Shown here one piece after another: positions 26,891 through 36,277 of a stretch of DNA of 64,000 bases. Position 1 is the stretch's first letter, and the number at the start of each line of letters is the position of its first letter. This stretch comes from Celeribacter marinus. GTDB lineage: Bacteria > Pseudomonadota > Alphaproteobacteria > Rhodobacterales > Rhodobacteraceae. The DNA is taken from NCBI RefSeq assembly GCF_001308265.1, contig NZ_CP012023.1, forward strand, positions 882,932 to 946,931, given 5' to 3'. Made by a program: the position numbers and the translations under genes. The notes under the pieces are model-generated. The model searched no databases. It was not told the origin of the DNA and worked only from the letters and a program-made list of their open reading frames with translations.

Positions 26891-28510
26891 ATGGAAAAGT
26901 GTAAGAAAGAGTCCTTTGGGACGACGACCCTCTCGAATTTGGGGGTCAGCACCATTGCGAAGAAACGCATTGGCGATATTTGGCGTGAAACCGCGCGCAA
27001 CGAAGATGGCTCACTTGCAATCTTCGGGGTGTTCACCTTCATCATCATTCTGATCCTTGGCGGGGTCGGAGTTGATATTGTGCGCCACGAGCAATTGCGC
27101 TCCGAGCTGCAAAGTACGCTAGATCGTGCTGTGCTGGCTGCGGCCAACCTCGACAACACACTTGATCCCGAAACGGTCGTCACCGACTACTTTGAAAAGG
27201 CGGGACTGGTTCAATACCTGTCTGACGTGCGTGCCGAAGCAACGCCATCAGGTCGTCGCATCACGGCCGAAGTTGACGCCACCGTCCCGACATACTTTAT
27301 GAAATTCGCCTCCGTCGATAAGATCGAGTTGGCCAGCCTTGCCACCGCGGAACAAGGGATGACAGACCTCGAAGTGTCGCTCGTCCTCGACGTATCAAAC
27401 TCTATGAACGACATGGGCCGCTTGGACAAACTCCATGACGCCGCGTGGGATTTCACAGACATTGTCTTTGAAAACTCAGCGTCCGCGAACGTATCGTTCA
27501 ACGTTATTCCCTACGCCACGCAAGTGAACGCAGGTGCAGACCTTTTGGCGACACTCGATCTCGATGATGCGCACAACGACTCGCATTGCATCAACTTCGA
27601 GGACGCAGATTTCAACACCACAAAGCTGGAGTTCGCGCAAAACGAAAATGGTCGCAGATACGAGCAAACCATGGTCATTGACCCGTGGTACCGCAACTCC
27701 AATGCCTCCGGCTTGGTCTTGCCTGTGTGTGATCCCGATAGCGCCAATGAAATCATAGCCTTCTCCGGCGACGAAGCCGCGATCAAAACAATGGTTGAGA
27801 GCCTTGAAGCCAACGGCAACACCTCCATCGACATCGGTGTGAAATGGGGGGCCGCAATGCTCGACCCTGACAACACAAAGCTTGGCGGCACCTCGGGCTA
27901 TCCGCTCAAATATTCGGGTGGCAACCTCAAGGTGATGGTTGTGATGACAGACGGCGTGAACACCGATCAGTTCCACATGCCTGACCCCTACCGCAACGGG
28001 ATGTCCGACATGTATATCTACAACGGCAAAACCTCGATGCCGGCGCGCTACAAGACGTGTAGCGGGTGGTATAGCTCTTATTGTTCCTACACGAACGGCT
28101 ACTACATCCCCGAAAACAAGAGCTACCAATCAAGCCCATATGGCGGCAATTCGGCTCAACAGATGGAATGGAAAGACGTTTGGAAAAAGTACACCATTGA
28201 TGGGCATGCCTACCGCCGCTACCTCGCCTCGGGCAACGCCAACGACTACTACAATTGGATGGACGACACCCACACGGCACAGGGCAACACGGCTAAAAAC
28301 GCACGTATGCTCGCCGCTTGCGAAGCGGCCAAAGACAAGGGTGTTCTAATCTTCACCATCGGCTTTGAAGTTTCCGGAACCGATGCCAACACCGTAATGC
28401 GCAACTGCGCCACCTCCGCGTCCCACTATTACGATGTGGAAGGTCTGGAACTGAATGACGCCTTTTCCGCGATTGCGACCAAGGTAACAGAACTGAGGTT
28501 GACCCAATGA
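26891..28510 (+). CDS. TadG-like pilus-associated protein with von Willebrand A domain
   Basis: A 539-residue protein. The N-terminal part (residues 39-65) has the TadE/TadG-type segment EDGSLAIFGVFTF followed by a membrane helix, anchoring it in the inner membrane with the rest outside. A VWA domain starts with the metal-binding DVSNSMND motif (Asp167) and continues with VVMTDGVNTD and FTIGFEV. A Tyr/Ser-rich insert with three cysteines (around TCSGWYSSYCSYTNGYY) lies between. TadG-like proteins accompany Flp pili. No Shine-Dalgarno site is obvious at 26891. Its stop overlaps the next gene by four bases. Confidence 0.83.
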   Translation: MEKCKKESFGTTTLSNLGVSTIAKKRIGDIWRETARNEDGSLAIFGVFTFIIILILGGVGVDIVRHEQLRSELQSTLDRAVLAAANLDNTLDPETVVTDYFEKAGLVQYLSDVRAEATPSGRRITAEVDATVPTYFMKFASVDKIELASLATAEQGMTDLEVSLVLDVSNSMNDMGRLDKLHDAAWDFTDIVFENSASANVSFNVIPYATQVNAGADLLATLDLDDAHNDSHCINFEDADFNTTKLEFAQNENGRRYEQTMVIDPWYRNSNASGLVLPVCDPDSANEIIAFSGDEAAIKTMVESLEANGNTSIDIGVKWGAAMLDPDNTKLGGTSGYPLKYSGGNLKVMVVMTDGVNTDQFHMPDPYRNGMSDMYIYNGKTSMPARYKTCSGWYSSYCSYTNGYYIPENKSYQSSPYGGNSAQQMEWKDVWKKYTIDGHAYRRYLASGNANDYYNWMDDTHTAQGNTAKNARMLAACEAAKDKGVLIFTIGFEVSGTDANTVMRNCATSASHYYDVEGLELNDAFSAIATKVTELRLTQ

Positions 28511-29049
28511 GTATTTTGTCCAAACTTCGCTCGACGTCTCGCCGCTTCTGGCAGCGCGAGGACGGCACTTCGACCATCGAATTTGTCGTGATCTTTCCCG
28601 CCTTTGCCATGATGATGATGGGCGGATACGAGATCGGGTACTACACCGTGTCCCACACCATGATGGACCGCGGCCTTGATCTGGCGATGCGCGATGTCCG
28701 CTTGGGCAAACTCTCGCCCGTGACCGCGAGCACGCTCAAACATTCGGTGTGCGACTACGCCAAATACGTCGCCAACTGCGAGGCGAAATTGCACATCGCA
28801 ATGGAACCGGTAGATGCGGTCGGCTTTGTCGCGCCTCCCACCGCCGCGTGTCTCGATAAAACCACCAACGCGGCCCCGAACACCACGTTTGAAGATGGCG
28901 ACGAAAACGAGCTGATGTTGGTGCGGGCTTGCATTAACGTTGAACCGATCTTTCCGACAACATGGATCGGCGGCGCGCTACAACCAAGTCCAACAGGCGA
29001 TCTGGTCATGTCGACCACGGCTGCCTTCGTCAACGAACCCAACACTTAA
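28507..29049 (+). CDS. TadE-like pseudopilin
   Basis: A 180-residue protein with an N-terminal EDGTSTIEFVVIFPAF segment: a prepilin-peptidase-type Gly followed by Glu at +5 and a hydrophobic helix, as in TadE/TadF minor pilins. The C-terminal part is periplasmic with five cysteines. It starts inside the stop of the VWA gene (ATGA), so translation is coupled. Family is well supported; role in pilus assembly is inferred. Confidence 0.82.
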   Translation: MSILSKLRSTSRRFWQREDGTSTIEFVVIFPAFAMMMMGGYEIGYYTVSHTMMDRGLDLAMRDVRLGKLSPVTASTLKHSVCDYAKYVANCEAKLHIAMEPVDAVGFVAPPTAACLDKTTNAAPNTTFEDGDENELMLVRACINVEPIFPTTWIGGALQPSPTGDLVMSTTAAFVNEPNT

Positions 29050-29063
29050 CGGAGGGCCGGACC

Positions 29064-29702
29064 ATGGCTTTTTTCCACACATCTGCATTGCGCCGGGTCA
29101 GACGCAGCTTTCACCGAAAAGCTGATGGCTCGATGTCCGTGGAGGCCATGCTTGTCATGCCCTTGATACTCACCGCCCTGATGATGTCATACGGGTTTTA
29201 CAGTGCGTTCGACGCCAAAATGCGGGCGAACAAAGCGGCCTATACCTTGGCCGATTACATCACCCGCCAAACGGACGCCGTGACGCCCGAGTTTGTCGAG
29301 GGAATGGCAGAAATGTACAAATTCCTCAACAACAAGCGCGATATCTCACTGCGCGTCTCGGCTGTGCGGTGGTCCACCGCCAACACTGACGCGGGTGAAT
29401 ACGAATTGGTTTGGTCATCCGGCATGGGTGAATTGGCCGCTCTTGACGGGGTATCCGATATCGAAAGCCGCTTGCCGCTGTTATCAAACGGCAGCGAAGT
29501 GGTAGTGGTGGAAACGATCCGCCCATGGTCAACGCCGTTCAACATTGGGTTAGATAGCATCAAATTCTCTGATGTCGTCACCACCCAACCACGCTTTGCC
29601 ACTCAAGTTCTGTATGAGGATGGGTCGACGACAACAAGCGCGCCATCGGGTCATGTCGTCGCGGATGTAACCGGAGATGCCGGCTCGCTTGGTGGCGGCT
29701 AA
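29064..29702 (+). CDS. TadE-like pseudopilin, first of a paralogous pair
   Basis: A 212-residue protein with DGSMSVEAMLVMPLIL near residue 25, fitting the TadE-type processing site (Gly, Glu at +5). A conserved body follows: RANKAAYTLADYITRQTDA, SLRVSAVRWSTA and EVVVVETIRPW. GGAGGG lies upstream of the ATG at 29064. It forms one operon with the preceding two genes and ends at a terminator. The gene at 30002 is clearly homologous along about 165 residues. Confidence 0.8.
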   Translation: MAFFHTSALRRVRRSFHRKADGSMSVEAMLVMPLILTALMMSYGFYSAFDAKMRANKAAYTLADYITRQTDAVTPEFVEGMAEMYKFLNNKRDISLRVSAVRWSTANTDAGEYELVWSSGMGELAALDGVSDIESRLPLLSNGSEVVVVETIRPWSTPFNIGLDSIKFSDVVTTQPRFATQVLYEDGSTTTSAPSGHVVADVTGDAGSLGGG

Positions 29703-29753
29703 AACTGTCGCCATTTAGGTGAGACACATCGGCGCAATAACGCCACGACACTC

Positions 29754-29790
29754 ATGCCGCGCCACGTTTAACAGACGGGCGCGGCATTTT
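29754..29790 (+). terminator. Terminator after the first TadE-like paralogue
   Basis: ATGCCGCGCC pairs with GGCGCGGCAT around a 14-base loop, followed by TTT. It separates the three-gene operon from the second paralogue. The next 200 bases to 30001 are AT-rich and probably hold a separate promoter. Confidence 0.75.
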
Positions 29791-30001
29791 GCATGCGCGC
29801 AGTGCTTAGCGACCCCAAACCCCACCCAAGCCACTATAAATAAATAGAAATATTACGCTGGGTCAAGAAACACATATTTGTCTCAATTATTAACAACACG
29901 TCACAAACTTACCTAATTCATGCTTAACAAAGGTCCGAAACCCCAGAGATATTGCCTCATGGATAAGAGCGGGACACGCCCGCAATCGAGAGGATTAGGC
30001 A

Positions 30002-30673
30002 ATGCTTGGCAAAGTTCAAAACGGACTTAAACACTGCATGAAGACGTTTCGGCGCACAGAGGACGGCTCCATGTCGGTTGAGGCCGTTATGGTCATGCCA
30101 CTGGTGTTGTCCGGCCTCATGCTCTCATACGGCTGGTTCTCCGCCTTTGAGGCCAAAGCACGCGCCAACAAAGCCGCCTACACGATTTCCGACTACGTCA
30201 CCCGCCAAACCGAGGCGATTACGCCCGAGTTCATTGAGGGGTTGGGCGACATCTATCGCTTCCTCAATCACGAGAATAACGTCTCGCTGCGCGTCTCCTC
30301 CGTGCGGTGGTCCACGGCCGATAACGACAACGGCGAATACAAACTGGTCTGGTCCTCTGCGACCGGCAACTACGCCGCTCTCGAATCTGCGGATGTCCTA
30401 GATATCCAACATCGTTTGCCAATCCTGACGGACGGCGGCGAGGTGGTCGTGGTCGAAACCGAGCGCCCATGGGCCGCGCCCTTTAACGTGGGTCTTGGCG
30501 AGATCGCCTTTACCGACTTTGTGACAACAACCCCGCGTTTTGCCAGTCAGGTCACCTATGATGACGGTACCGGCGGCGCACAGCAAACAGACACAGAAGA
30601 TCAGGAAGTCGAAGAGGAATGGGACGGCAGCTATTCCTCAGGCGGCAGCCGCCGAGGCAGCCACAACCGCTAA
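30002..30673 (+). CDS. TadE-like pseudopilin, second paralogue
   Basis: A 223-residue protein sharing with its neighbour the DGSMSVEA processing region, RANKAAYTISDYVTRQTEA, SLRVSSVRWSTA and EVVVVETERPW stretches. The C-terminus differs: an acidic EDQEVEEEWD stretch and a Ser/Gly/Arg-rich end. AGAGGA lies about ten bases before the ATG. The intervening terminator and AT-rich region suggest it is transcribed separately from the first copy. A terminator follows. Confidence 0.8.
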   Translation: MLGKVQNGLKHCMKTFRRTEDGSMSVEAVMVMPLVLSGLMLSYGWFSAFEAKARANKAAYTISDYVTRQTEAITPEFIEGLGDIYRFLNHENNVSLRVSSVRWSTADNDNGEYKLVWSSATGNYAALESADVLDIQHRLPILTDGGEVVVVETERPWAAPFNVGLGEIAFTDFVTTTPRFASQVTYDDGTGGAQQTDTEDQEVEEEWDGSYSSGGSRRGSHNR

Positions 30674-30712
30674 GTATGCAACACCGCGGGCCACGCCCAA
30701 TCACAATACAAA

Positions 30713-30741
30713 AAAGACCGCGCATCACAGCGCGGTCTTTT
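30713..30741. terminator. Bidirectional Rho-independent terminator
   Basis: AAAGACCGCGC and GCGCGGTCTTT form an 11-bp perfect stem around ATCACA, with A and T flanks. It lies between the convergent pseudopilin and membrane protein genes. Confidence 0.88.
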
Positions 30742-30788
30742 CCATTGAGCCGTATCAGGCCACACCACGCGGGCGCGCCCCAAACGGT

Positions 30789-31265
30789 TTATGCAATCGG
30801 CGTGTCAGACAACAAACGCGACGCAAGGATATCCGCCATCGCCTTTGTCTCTCCCGCAGGGGTCACACCGCCAACCCCCACACGCCGTCCAAACCGCCAC
30901 CATAGGCCAGGGGCCCATGTCAGTTGCGTTTTTGATTTAAGCACCACAACGAAACCGTTCGACGGCTTGAGCGCAAACGCCCCGCGCTCGACCTTTTCAA
31001 TGTCGTCAATACGGCACAACACGCGGCCTTCCGCCTCTTCGAGCGCATCTTGCGTCAGCACCAAATGCGTGGCCGTGGCATTCCACACCCGCATGGCCGA
31101 GAACAAGGATGCAAATCCGAACACGGCCAAGACCAGCTTCCAAAACAACACCATCGTGCCCGTGGTCAACGCCACATAGACAAGTAACGCTCCCAAACAC
31201 AGCATCATCGCGGTTGAAAACCAACGGCGGATCGGTGACGGGTACAGAATAAATGTCTCTCTCAC
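30789..31265 (-). CDS. Membrane protein with two N-terminal helices, unknown function
   Basis: About 158 residues from a GTG at 31265 that follows GGAG. Two adjacent membrane segments (about residues 18-60) are followed by a soluble beta-rich part (HLVLTQDALEEAEGRVLCRIDDIEKVERG) resembling bacterial PH-like domains. The frame opens to 31367, but the extra residues add nothing recognisable. The start is uncertain and the family not firmly identified. Confidence 0.62.
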   Translation of the reverse strand: MRETFILYPSPIRRWFSTAMMLCLGALLVYVALTTGTMVLFWKLVLAVFGFASLFSAMRVWNATATHLVLTQDALEEAEGRVLCRIDDIEKVERGAFALKPSNGFVVVLKSKTQLTWAPGLWWRFGRRVGVGGVTPAGETKAMADILASRLLSDTPIA

Positions 31266-31443
31266 GGCAAGGCTCCAAATCTGACAATTTTCATCAAGTG
31301 ACTTCTCCCCTACCGCGCTCTTGATCAAAGAGAAAGCCGCAAACGTATCTGCACCGCAGCAGTGCATTGCTCACCTTGGCGTGGGCGTCTATGGTCCGGC
31401 ACATAAACCGTTCGCCTCGTTTGCCCGCTCAACAGGACCATTC

Positions 31444-31749
31444 ATGCCCCGCGCCGCCCGTTTTTTTATTCCCCTCGCTGTGATCGTCATAAGTGTGAGC
31501 GGCTGCGCGGATCGTCCCGATTTGACGGGCCGTGTGGCACCTGTGGCGAAAGGGACGGCATGGCCCACCCTATTGCCCAGTGATCAGTTGACGGTAGACG
31601 CCGATACAGATGCCTCTGGCACGGCGCAAACCGCCAAAGACCTGAGCGCACGCGCCGCAGCCTTGCGCGCCCGTGCGGCCCGTTTGGCCGCCACACCTGT
31701 CCTCTCCTCCACCGAGCGCGCCCGCCTGAGTGCTGCGAGCAACGGATAG
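31444..31749 (+). CDS. Small lipoprotein
   Basis: A 101-residue protein with a signal sequence ending in the lipobox VSGC (Cys near residue 21), then an Ala/Arg-rich helical region (ARAAALRARAARLAA). Probably anchored in a membrane facing the periplasm. AGGA lies about seven bases before the ATG at 31444. It is the first of a plus-strand run before hom, 100 bases away. No known family recognised. Confidence 0.65.
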   Translation: MPRAARFFIPLAVIVISVSGCADRPDLTGRVAPVAKGTAWPTLLPSDQLTVDADTDASGTAQTAKDLSARAAALRARAARLAATPVLSSTERARLSAASNG

Positions 31750-31849
31750 CCGTCAAGTTTTGACATAGCGCAGTGTCCACGCCCGTTGCACAGGCGCACG
31801 AATAGAGCTAACAGAGCGGACAGATAATCGTTACCGTTCGGAGACCCCC

Positions 31850-33160
31850 ATGGCCAATTCCCAATCTACCAAAGCCCCCCTGCGTCTCGGTATTGCGGGC
31901 CTTGGCACCGTTGGCACGGGCGTGATCAAAATCGTTCAGAGCAAAGCCAACCTGTTGGCCGCACGCACCGGTCGCGCCGTAGTGGTCACCGCCGTTTCGG
32001 CGCGCAGTCGTGCCAAAGATCGCGGCGTCGATCTGTCCGGCTACGCATGGGAAGATGATCCCGTGGCCTTGGCACAACGCGATGATGTCGATGTCTTTGT
32101 CGAACTGATGGGCGGCGCAGATGGCCCAGCCAAAGCCGCCACCGAAGCCGCACTCGCGATGGGCAAAGATGTCGTGACCGCGAACAAGGCAATGTTGGCC
32201 ATGCACGGCAATGCATTGGCCGCTCAGGCCGAGGAAAACGGTGCCGTATTGCGCTTTGAGGCCGCTGTCGCGGGCGGCATTCCTGTTGTTAAAGCACTGA
32301 CCGAGGGCCTCGCGGGCAACACCGTCACCCGCATCATCGGCGTGATGAACGGCACCTGTAACTACATTCTGACCCGTATGGAAAACGAGGGCCTGTCCTA
32401 TGACGAGGTGTTCGCCGCCGCAAACGCCCTTGGTTATCTTGAGGCCGATCCGACCTTGGATGTGGGCGGCATTGATGCGGGCCACAAACTGGCCCTGCTC
32501 GCGGCCATAGGCTTTGGCACAAAAGTGGCGTTTAGCGACATGGTCCTTGAGGGGATCGAGCGCATCACAATCGACGATATCCGCCAAGCCGCTGACATGG
32601 GCTATAAAATCAAACTCTTGGGCGTGGCCCAAATGACAGGTCGCGGCCTTGAACAGCGCATGACGCCCTGCCTTGTGCCTGACACCTCCCCGCTTGGCCA
32701 ACTCGACGGCGCGACCAATATGGTGGTGCTTGAGGGCGACGAAGTGGGCCAGATCGTTCTGCGCGGTGCCGGTGCCGGCATGGGCCCAACCGCCTCCGCC
32801 GTAATGTCAGACGTGCTTGATATCGCGCGCGACATTCGCGTGACCACATTCGGCATGCCTGTCGAGATGTTGGAGACCGCCAAGCCCGCCGTGGCGGCAA
32901 CTCCCGCACCGTTCTATTTGCGCCTGTCGTGCATCGATAAACCCGGCGTTCTGGCCAAAGTCACCGCGGCGCTTGGCGATGCTGGCGTCTCTATCGAGCG
33001 CATGCGCCAATACGGCCAACACGATAATCCCGATGTCGCCCCAGTGTTGATCGTCACCGATCCCGCCTCGCGCAACTCGCTTGACGTGGCAATGGCTGCA
33101 ATGGAAAGCGCAAACGTACTCTCCGAGCCGCCCGTGGCCATTCGCATCGAAGCCGTCTAA
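31850..33160 (+). CDS. hom: Homoserine dehydrogenase
   Basis: A 436-residue enzyme reducing aspartate semialdehyde to homoserine, leading to threonine and methionine. The N-terminal NAD(P) site is GIAGLGTVGTGV; the catalytic domain has GIPVVKALTEGLAGN and GVMNGTCNYILTRM, and a C-terminal ACT domain (from about residue 355, LRLSCIDKPGVLAKVTAALG) suggests allosteric control, probably by threonine. GGAG lies before the ATG at 31850. Length is standard for the single-function enzyme. Confidence 0.95.
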   Translation: MANSQSTKAPLRLGIAGLGTVGTGVIKIVQSKANLLAARTGRAVVVTAVSARSRAKDRGVDLSGYAWEDDPVALAQRDDVDVFVELMGGADGPAKAATEAALAMGKDVVTANKAMLAMHGNALAAQAEENGAVLRFEAAVAGGIPVVKALTEGLAGNTVTRIIGVMNGTCNYILTRMENEGLSYDEVFAAANALGYLEADPTLDVGGIDAGHKLALLAAIGFGTKVAFSDMVLEGIERITIDDIRQAADMGYKIKLLGVAQMTGRGLEQRMTPCLVPDTSPLGQLDGATNMVVLEGDEVGQIVLRGAGAGMGPTASAVMSDVLDIARDIRVTTFGMPVEMLETAKPAVAATPAPFYLRLSCIDKPGVLAKVTAALGDAGVSIERMRQYGQHDNPDVAPVLIVTDPASRNSLDVAMAAMESANVLSEPPVAIRIEAV

Positions 33161-33249
33161 AGGCGCGCCATTCGCATCCCGCCCCACGCGGCGCTAAAAT
33201 TCACCCGATATGCATCCGTGCAACCCTGATTTGTTGCGCCACGCCAATG

Positions 33250-33284
33250 CGTTAGCGCAAACAAACCACCTGTTAGCGCACACA
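33250..33284 (+). promoter_or_regulatory. Two LacI-type operator-like sites upstream of glpX
   Basis: CGTTAGCGCAAACA (33250-33263) and TGTTAGCGCACACA (33271-33284) each match the palindrome TGTTAGCGCTAACA with two differences, and are spaced 21 bases apart, about two helical turns. The second ends 89 bases before the chosen glpX ATG. The palindrome has the central CG typical of LacI-family operators; CceR, which controls central carbon genes in Rhodobacter, is one candidate. Confidence 0.5.
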
Positions 33285-33373
33285 TGCCTGCGCCTGTCTT
33301 GCCGCTGAGACAAACTTATGCGCATGAAGGGTCCAACCCCTTTGACGCATCTGCAATGACAGGACTTTACCCT

Positions 33374-34339
33374 ATGGCCCCTTCCAAAAACCTTTTCTAC
33401 GATCGCATGTTGTCGCTCGGCCTTGCCCGTGTTGCCGAACAGGCCGCACTTGCATCGGCTGACTTCGTGGGCCACGGCGACGAGAAAGCCGCCGACCAAG
33501 CCGCGGTAAACGCGATGCGCGAACAGCTCAATCAACTCGACATCCACGGCACCGTGGTCATTGGCGAGGGCGAACGCGACGAGGCCCCGATGCTCTACAT
33601 TGGCGAGGAAGTCGGCACAGGCAACGGCCCCGCCGTGGACATCGCCCTTGATCCCCTCGAGGGCACGACGCTCACCGCCAAAGATATGCCCAACGCGCTC
33701 ACCGTGATCGCCATGGCCCCGCGCGGCACGCTTCTACACGCGCCTGACGTGTACATGGACAAACTCGCCATCGGTCCGGGCTATGCCACCGATGTTGTGT
33801 CCCTTGAGATGACCCCGACCGAGCGCGTGCATGCCTTGGCAAAGGCCAAGGGCGTCACACCGAACAAAATCACGCTATGCGTGCTTGAACGCCCCCGCCA
33901 CGAGGACATGATCAACGAATTGCGCGCCACAGGCGCCGCCATTCGCCTGATCACGGATGGCGATGTCGCGGGCGTGATCCACTGTGCCGAGCCAAACACC
34001 GGCATCGACATGTACATGGGATCAGGTGGCGCGCCCGAGGGCGTTTTGGCGGCCTCAGCCCTCAAATGCATGGGCGGGCAAATGTGGGGCCGCCTTACAT
34101 TCCGCAACGACGACGAACGCGGACGCGCCGCCAAGGCGGGTATCACCGATCTCGACAAAATCTATGCACGCGACGAGATGGTCACCTCTGACGTGATCTT
34201 TGCCGCCACTGGCGTCACGGATGGCTCCATCGTGCACGGGATCAAACGCGAACCGGGATATCTGACCACAGAAACCATCCTGATGCGCTCCAAAACCGGT
34301 TCCGTGCGCCGCATGACCTACCGCAACCCCGTCAAATAG
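33374..34339 (+). CDS. glpX: Class II fructose-1,6-bisphosphatase
   Basis: A 321-residue GlpX protein dephosphorylating fructose 1,6-bisphosphate in gluconeogenesis. Metal and substrate motifs are GEGERDEAPML, DIALDPLEGTTLTAK and the later GSGGAPEGVLAASALKC. The frame is open from 33284, but AGGA precedes the ATG at 33374, which yields the normal family length. The earlier ATG would start inside the putative operators. Follows hom on the same strand with a 213-base gap. Confidence 0.94.
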   Translation: MAPSKNLFYDRMLSLGLARVAEQAALASADFVGHGDEKAADQAAVNAMREQLNQLDIHGTVVIGEGERDEAPMLYIGEEVGTGNGPAVDIALDPLEGTTLTAKDMPNALTVIAMAPRGTLLHAPDVYMDKLAIGPGYATDVVSLEMTPTERVHALAKAKGVTPNKITLCVLERPRHEDMINELRATGAAIRLITDGDVAGVIHCAEPNTGIDMYMGSGGAPEGVLAASALKCMGGQMWGRLTFRNDDERGRAAKAGITDLDKIYARDEMVTSDVIFAATGVTDGSIVHGIKREPGYLTTETILMRSKTGSVRRMTYRNPVK

Positions 34340-34440
34340 GGCCGCACCCAAAACCCATTTGCAAAGGCGGCTCCAAAACGGGTCGCCTTTTGCATGGCAA
34401 CCCCGTTGCGCCGCTGCGCACAAGCGGGCATTAAGACCAC

Positions 34441-36186
34441 ATGACAGATTTCCTCAATGTTGCAGCCTCGCTCACCGCCCGCCGTTGGGTTGGACCCTCG
34501 CCCGAGAATGACCGCTTGGCCGAGGCCATGGCGCAACAAACGGGCCTGCCCCTACCGCTATGTCACACCCTGACGCGGCGCGGTGTCGCCCCTGAGGAGG
34601 CGGACGCGTTTTTGGCCCCGACCCTCAAAGACCTGCTGCCCGATCCTGCCACGCTTTTGGATATGGACAAGGCCACAGCGCGCTTTATTGCCGCGACAAA
34701 AAACGGTGAACGCATTGCGATTTTTGCCGACTATGACGTGGATGGCGGAACATCTGCGGCGCTCTTGGTGACATGGCTGCGCGACATGGGGCGCACCTGT
34801 ACGCTCTATGTCCCCGACCGCATCGACGAGGGCTATGGTCCCAACGACGAGGCCATGGCGCGCCTCGCGCGGGACCACGACCTAATCGTCTGCGTCGATT
34901 GTGGCACGCTGTCACACGGGCCGATTGCCGCCGCAAAAGGTGCCGATGTGATCGTTCTGGATCACCACCTTGGCGGTGAGACCCTACCCGATTGTGTGGC
35001 TGTCGTGAACCCGAACCGCCAAGATGAGAGTGGCGATCTGGCCCACCTGTGCGCCGCCGCCGTGGTGTTTCTCATGCTGGTCAATGTGACACGCCAATTG
35101 CGTGACGCAGGCGAGAAATCCCCGAACCTGATGCGTGCGCTTGATCTTGTGGCCCTTGCCACCGTGGCCGACGTTGCACCCCTTATCGGCGTCAATCGTG
35201 CGCTTGTGCGCCAAGGTCTGCGTGTGATGGCCGACCGCGACCGTATTGGCCTACGCGCCCTTGCCGATGTGGCGCGTATGGACACCGCCCCCACATCGCA
35301 TTCCCTCGGTTTCATGCTTGGCCCGCGTATCAATGCAGGCGGGCGGATTGGCGCGGCTGATCTGGGTGCGCGCCTTTTGTCCACCGACAACGAGGCCGAA
35401 GCCCAAGCCATTTCCGAACGCCTCGACGCGCTCAATTCAGAGCGTCGAGAGATCGAAAACAACGTCCGCGCAGAGGCCATCATACAGGCCGAAGAGCGCG
35501 GCACCGATGCCCCGCTTGTCTGGGCCGCAGGCGATGGATGGCATCCGGGTGTGGTCGGTATTGTCGCCTCGCGCCTCAAAGAATCAACCAACCGCCCTGC
35601 CGTTGTCATCGGCTTTGACGAACACGGGATCGGCAAAGGCTCGGGGCGCTCCGTCACAGGTGTCGACCTCGGCGCATCCATCCAAAAACTCGCCGCAGAG
35701 GGCCTGTTGGTCAAAGGCGGCGGTCACAAGATGGCGGCGGGCCTCACGGTCGAGCGCGACAAACTCGACGCCGCTATGGCGCGCCTGTCCGAGTTGCTCG
35801 AAAAACAAGGTGCGGGATCTGGCGGCCCCCGCGACCTCAAACTCGACGCCCTCCTTATGCCGGGGGCCGCAACCGTCGAGTTGATCGAAAAACTCGAGGC
35901 CGCAGGCCCCTATGGCGCATCCGCCCCTGCCCCACGCTTTGCCTTTCCTGACTGTCAAATCCACTTTGCGCGCCGCGTGGGCGAAAGCCATCTCAAAGTC
36001 ACGATCTCGGACGGCCTTGGTCCGCGCCTTGATGCCATCTGTTTTGGTGCATTTGACGGCCCCCTTGGCCCAGCTCTTGAGGGGCATGGCGGCAAACGCT
36101 TCCACCTTGCGGGGCGATTGGAAATCAACACTTGGGGGGGACGCCGTAGTGCACAGCTGCGCCTTGACGATGCCGCCGAGGCGTAA
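34441..36186 (+). CDS. recJ: Single-stranded-DNA-specific exonuclease RecJ
   Basis: A 581-residue 5'-3' ssDNA exonuclease of the DHH family. Motifs are FADYDVDGGTSAALL, CVDCGTLSH, LDHHLGG (DHH box), then PRINAGGRIG, and the DHHA1 domain with KGSGRSVTGVDLGASI and KGGGHKMAAGLTV. It acts in recombination and mismatch repair. The ATG at 34441 gives the expected N-terminus but has a weak ribosome site. Located after glpX, 101 bases apart. Confidence 0.93.
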   Translation: MTDFLNVAASLTARRWVGPSPENDRLAEAMAQQTGLPLPLCHTLTRRGVAPEEADAFLAPTLKDLLPDPATLLDMDKATARFIAATKNGERIAIFADYDVDGGTSAALLVTWLRDMGRTCTLYVPDRIDEGYGPNDEAMARLARDHDLIVCVDCGTLSHGPIAAAKGADVIVLDHHLGGETLPDCVAVVNPNRQDESGDLAHLCAAAVVFLMLVNVTRQLRDAGEKSPNLMRALDLVALATVADVAPLIGVNRALVRQGLRVMADRDRIGLRALADVARMDTAPTSHSLGFMLGPRINAGGRIGAADLGARLLSTDNEAEAQAISERLDALNSERREIENNVRAEAIIQAEERGTDAPLVWAAGDGWHPGVVGIVASRLKESTNRPAVVIGFDEHGIGKGSGRSVTGVDLGASIQKLAAEGLLVKGGGHKMAAGLTVERDKLDAAMARLSELLEKQGAGSGGPRDLKLDALLMPGAATVELIEKLEAAGPYGASAPAPRFAFPDCQIHFARRVGESHLKVTISDGLGPRLDAICFGAFDGPLGPALEGHGGKRFHLAGRLEINTWGGRRSAQLRLDDAAEA

Positions 36187-36277
36187 CGCCCCGTCCGCAC
36201 CAAAAATACCCTCAGTTCTCAAGTTTCCTCTTGCGCACCCGTGCTGCTTTTCATAAATACCGCCTCACGCCAATCGC

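Noticed and set aside
26677..26904. A 75-codon frame before the VWA gene
   Set aside because: It covers the stem-loop leader and overlaps the next gene; no ribosome site or homologous domain seen.
31808..32701. A 297-codon minus-strand open frame
   Set aside because: Antisense to hom; His/Gly/Ala-rich composition is typical of a shadow frame.
33284..33373. N-terminal extension of glpX
   Set aside because: The ATG at 33284 lies in the operator-like repeat and the added residues are not part of the GlpX family.
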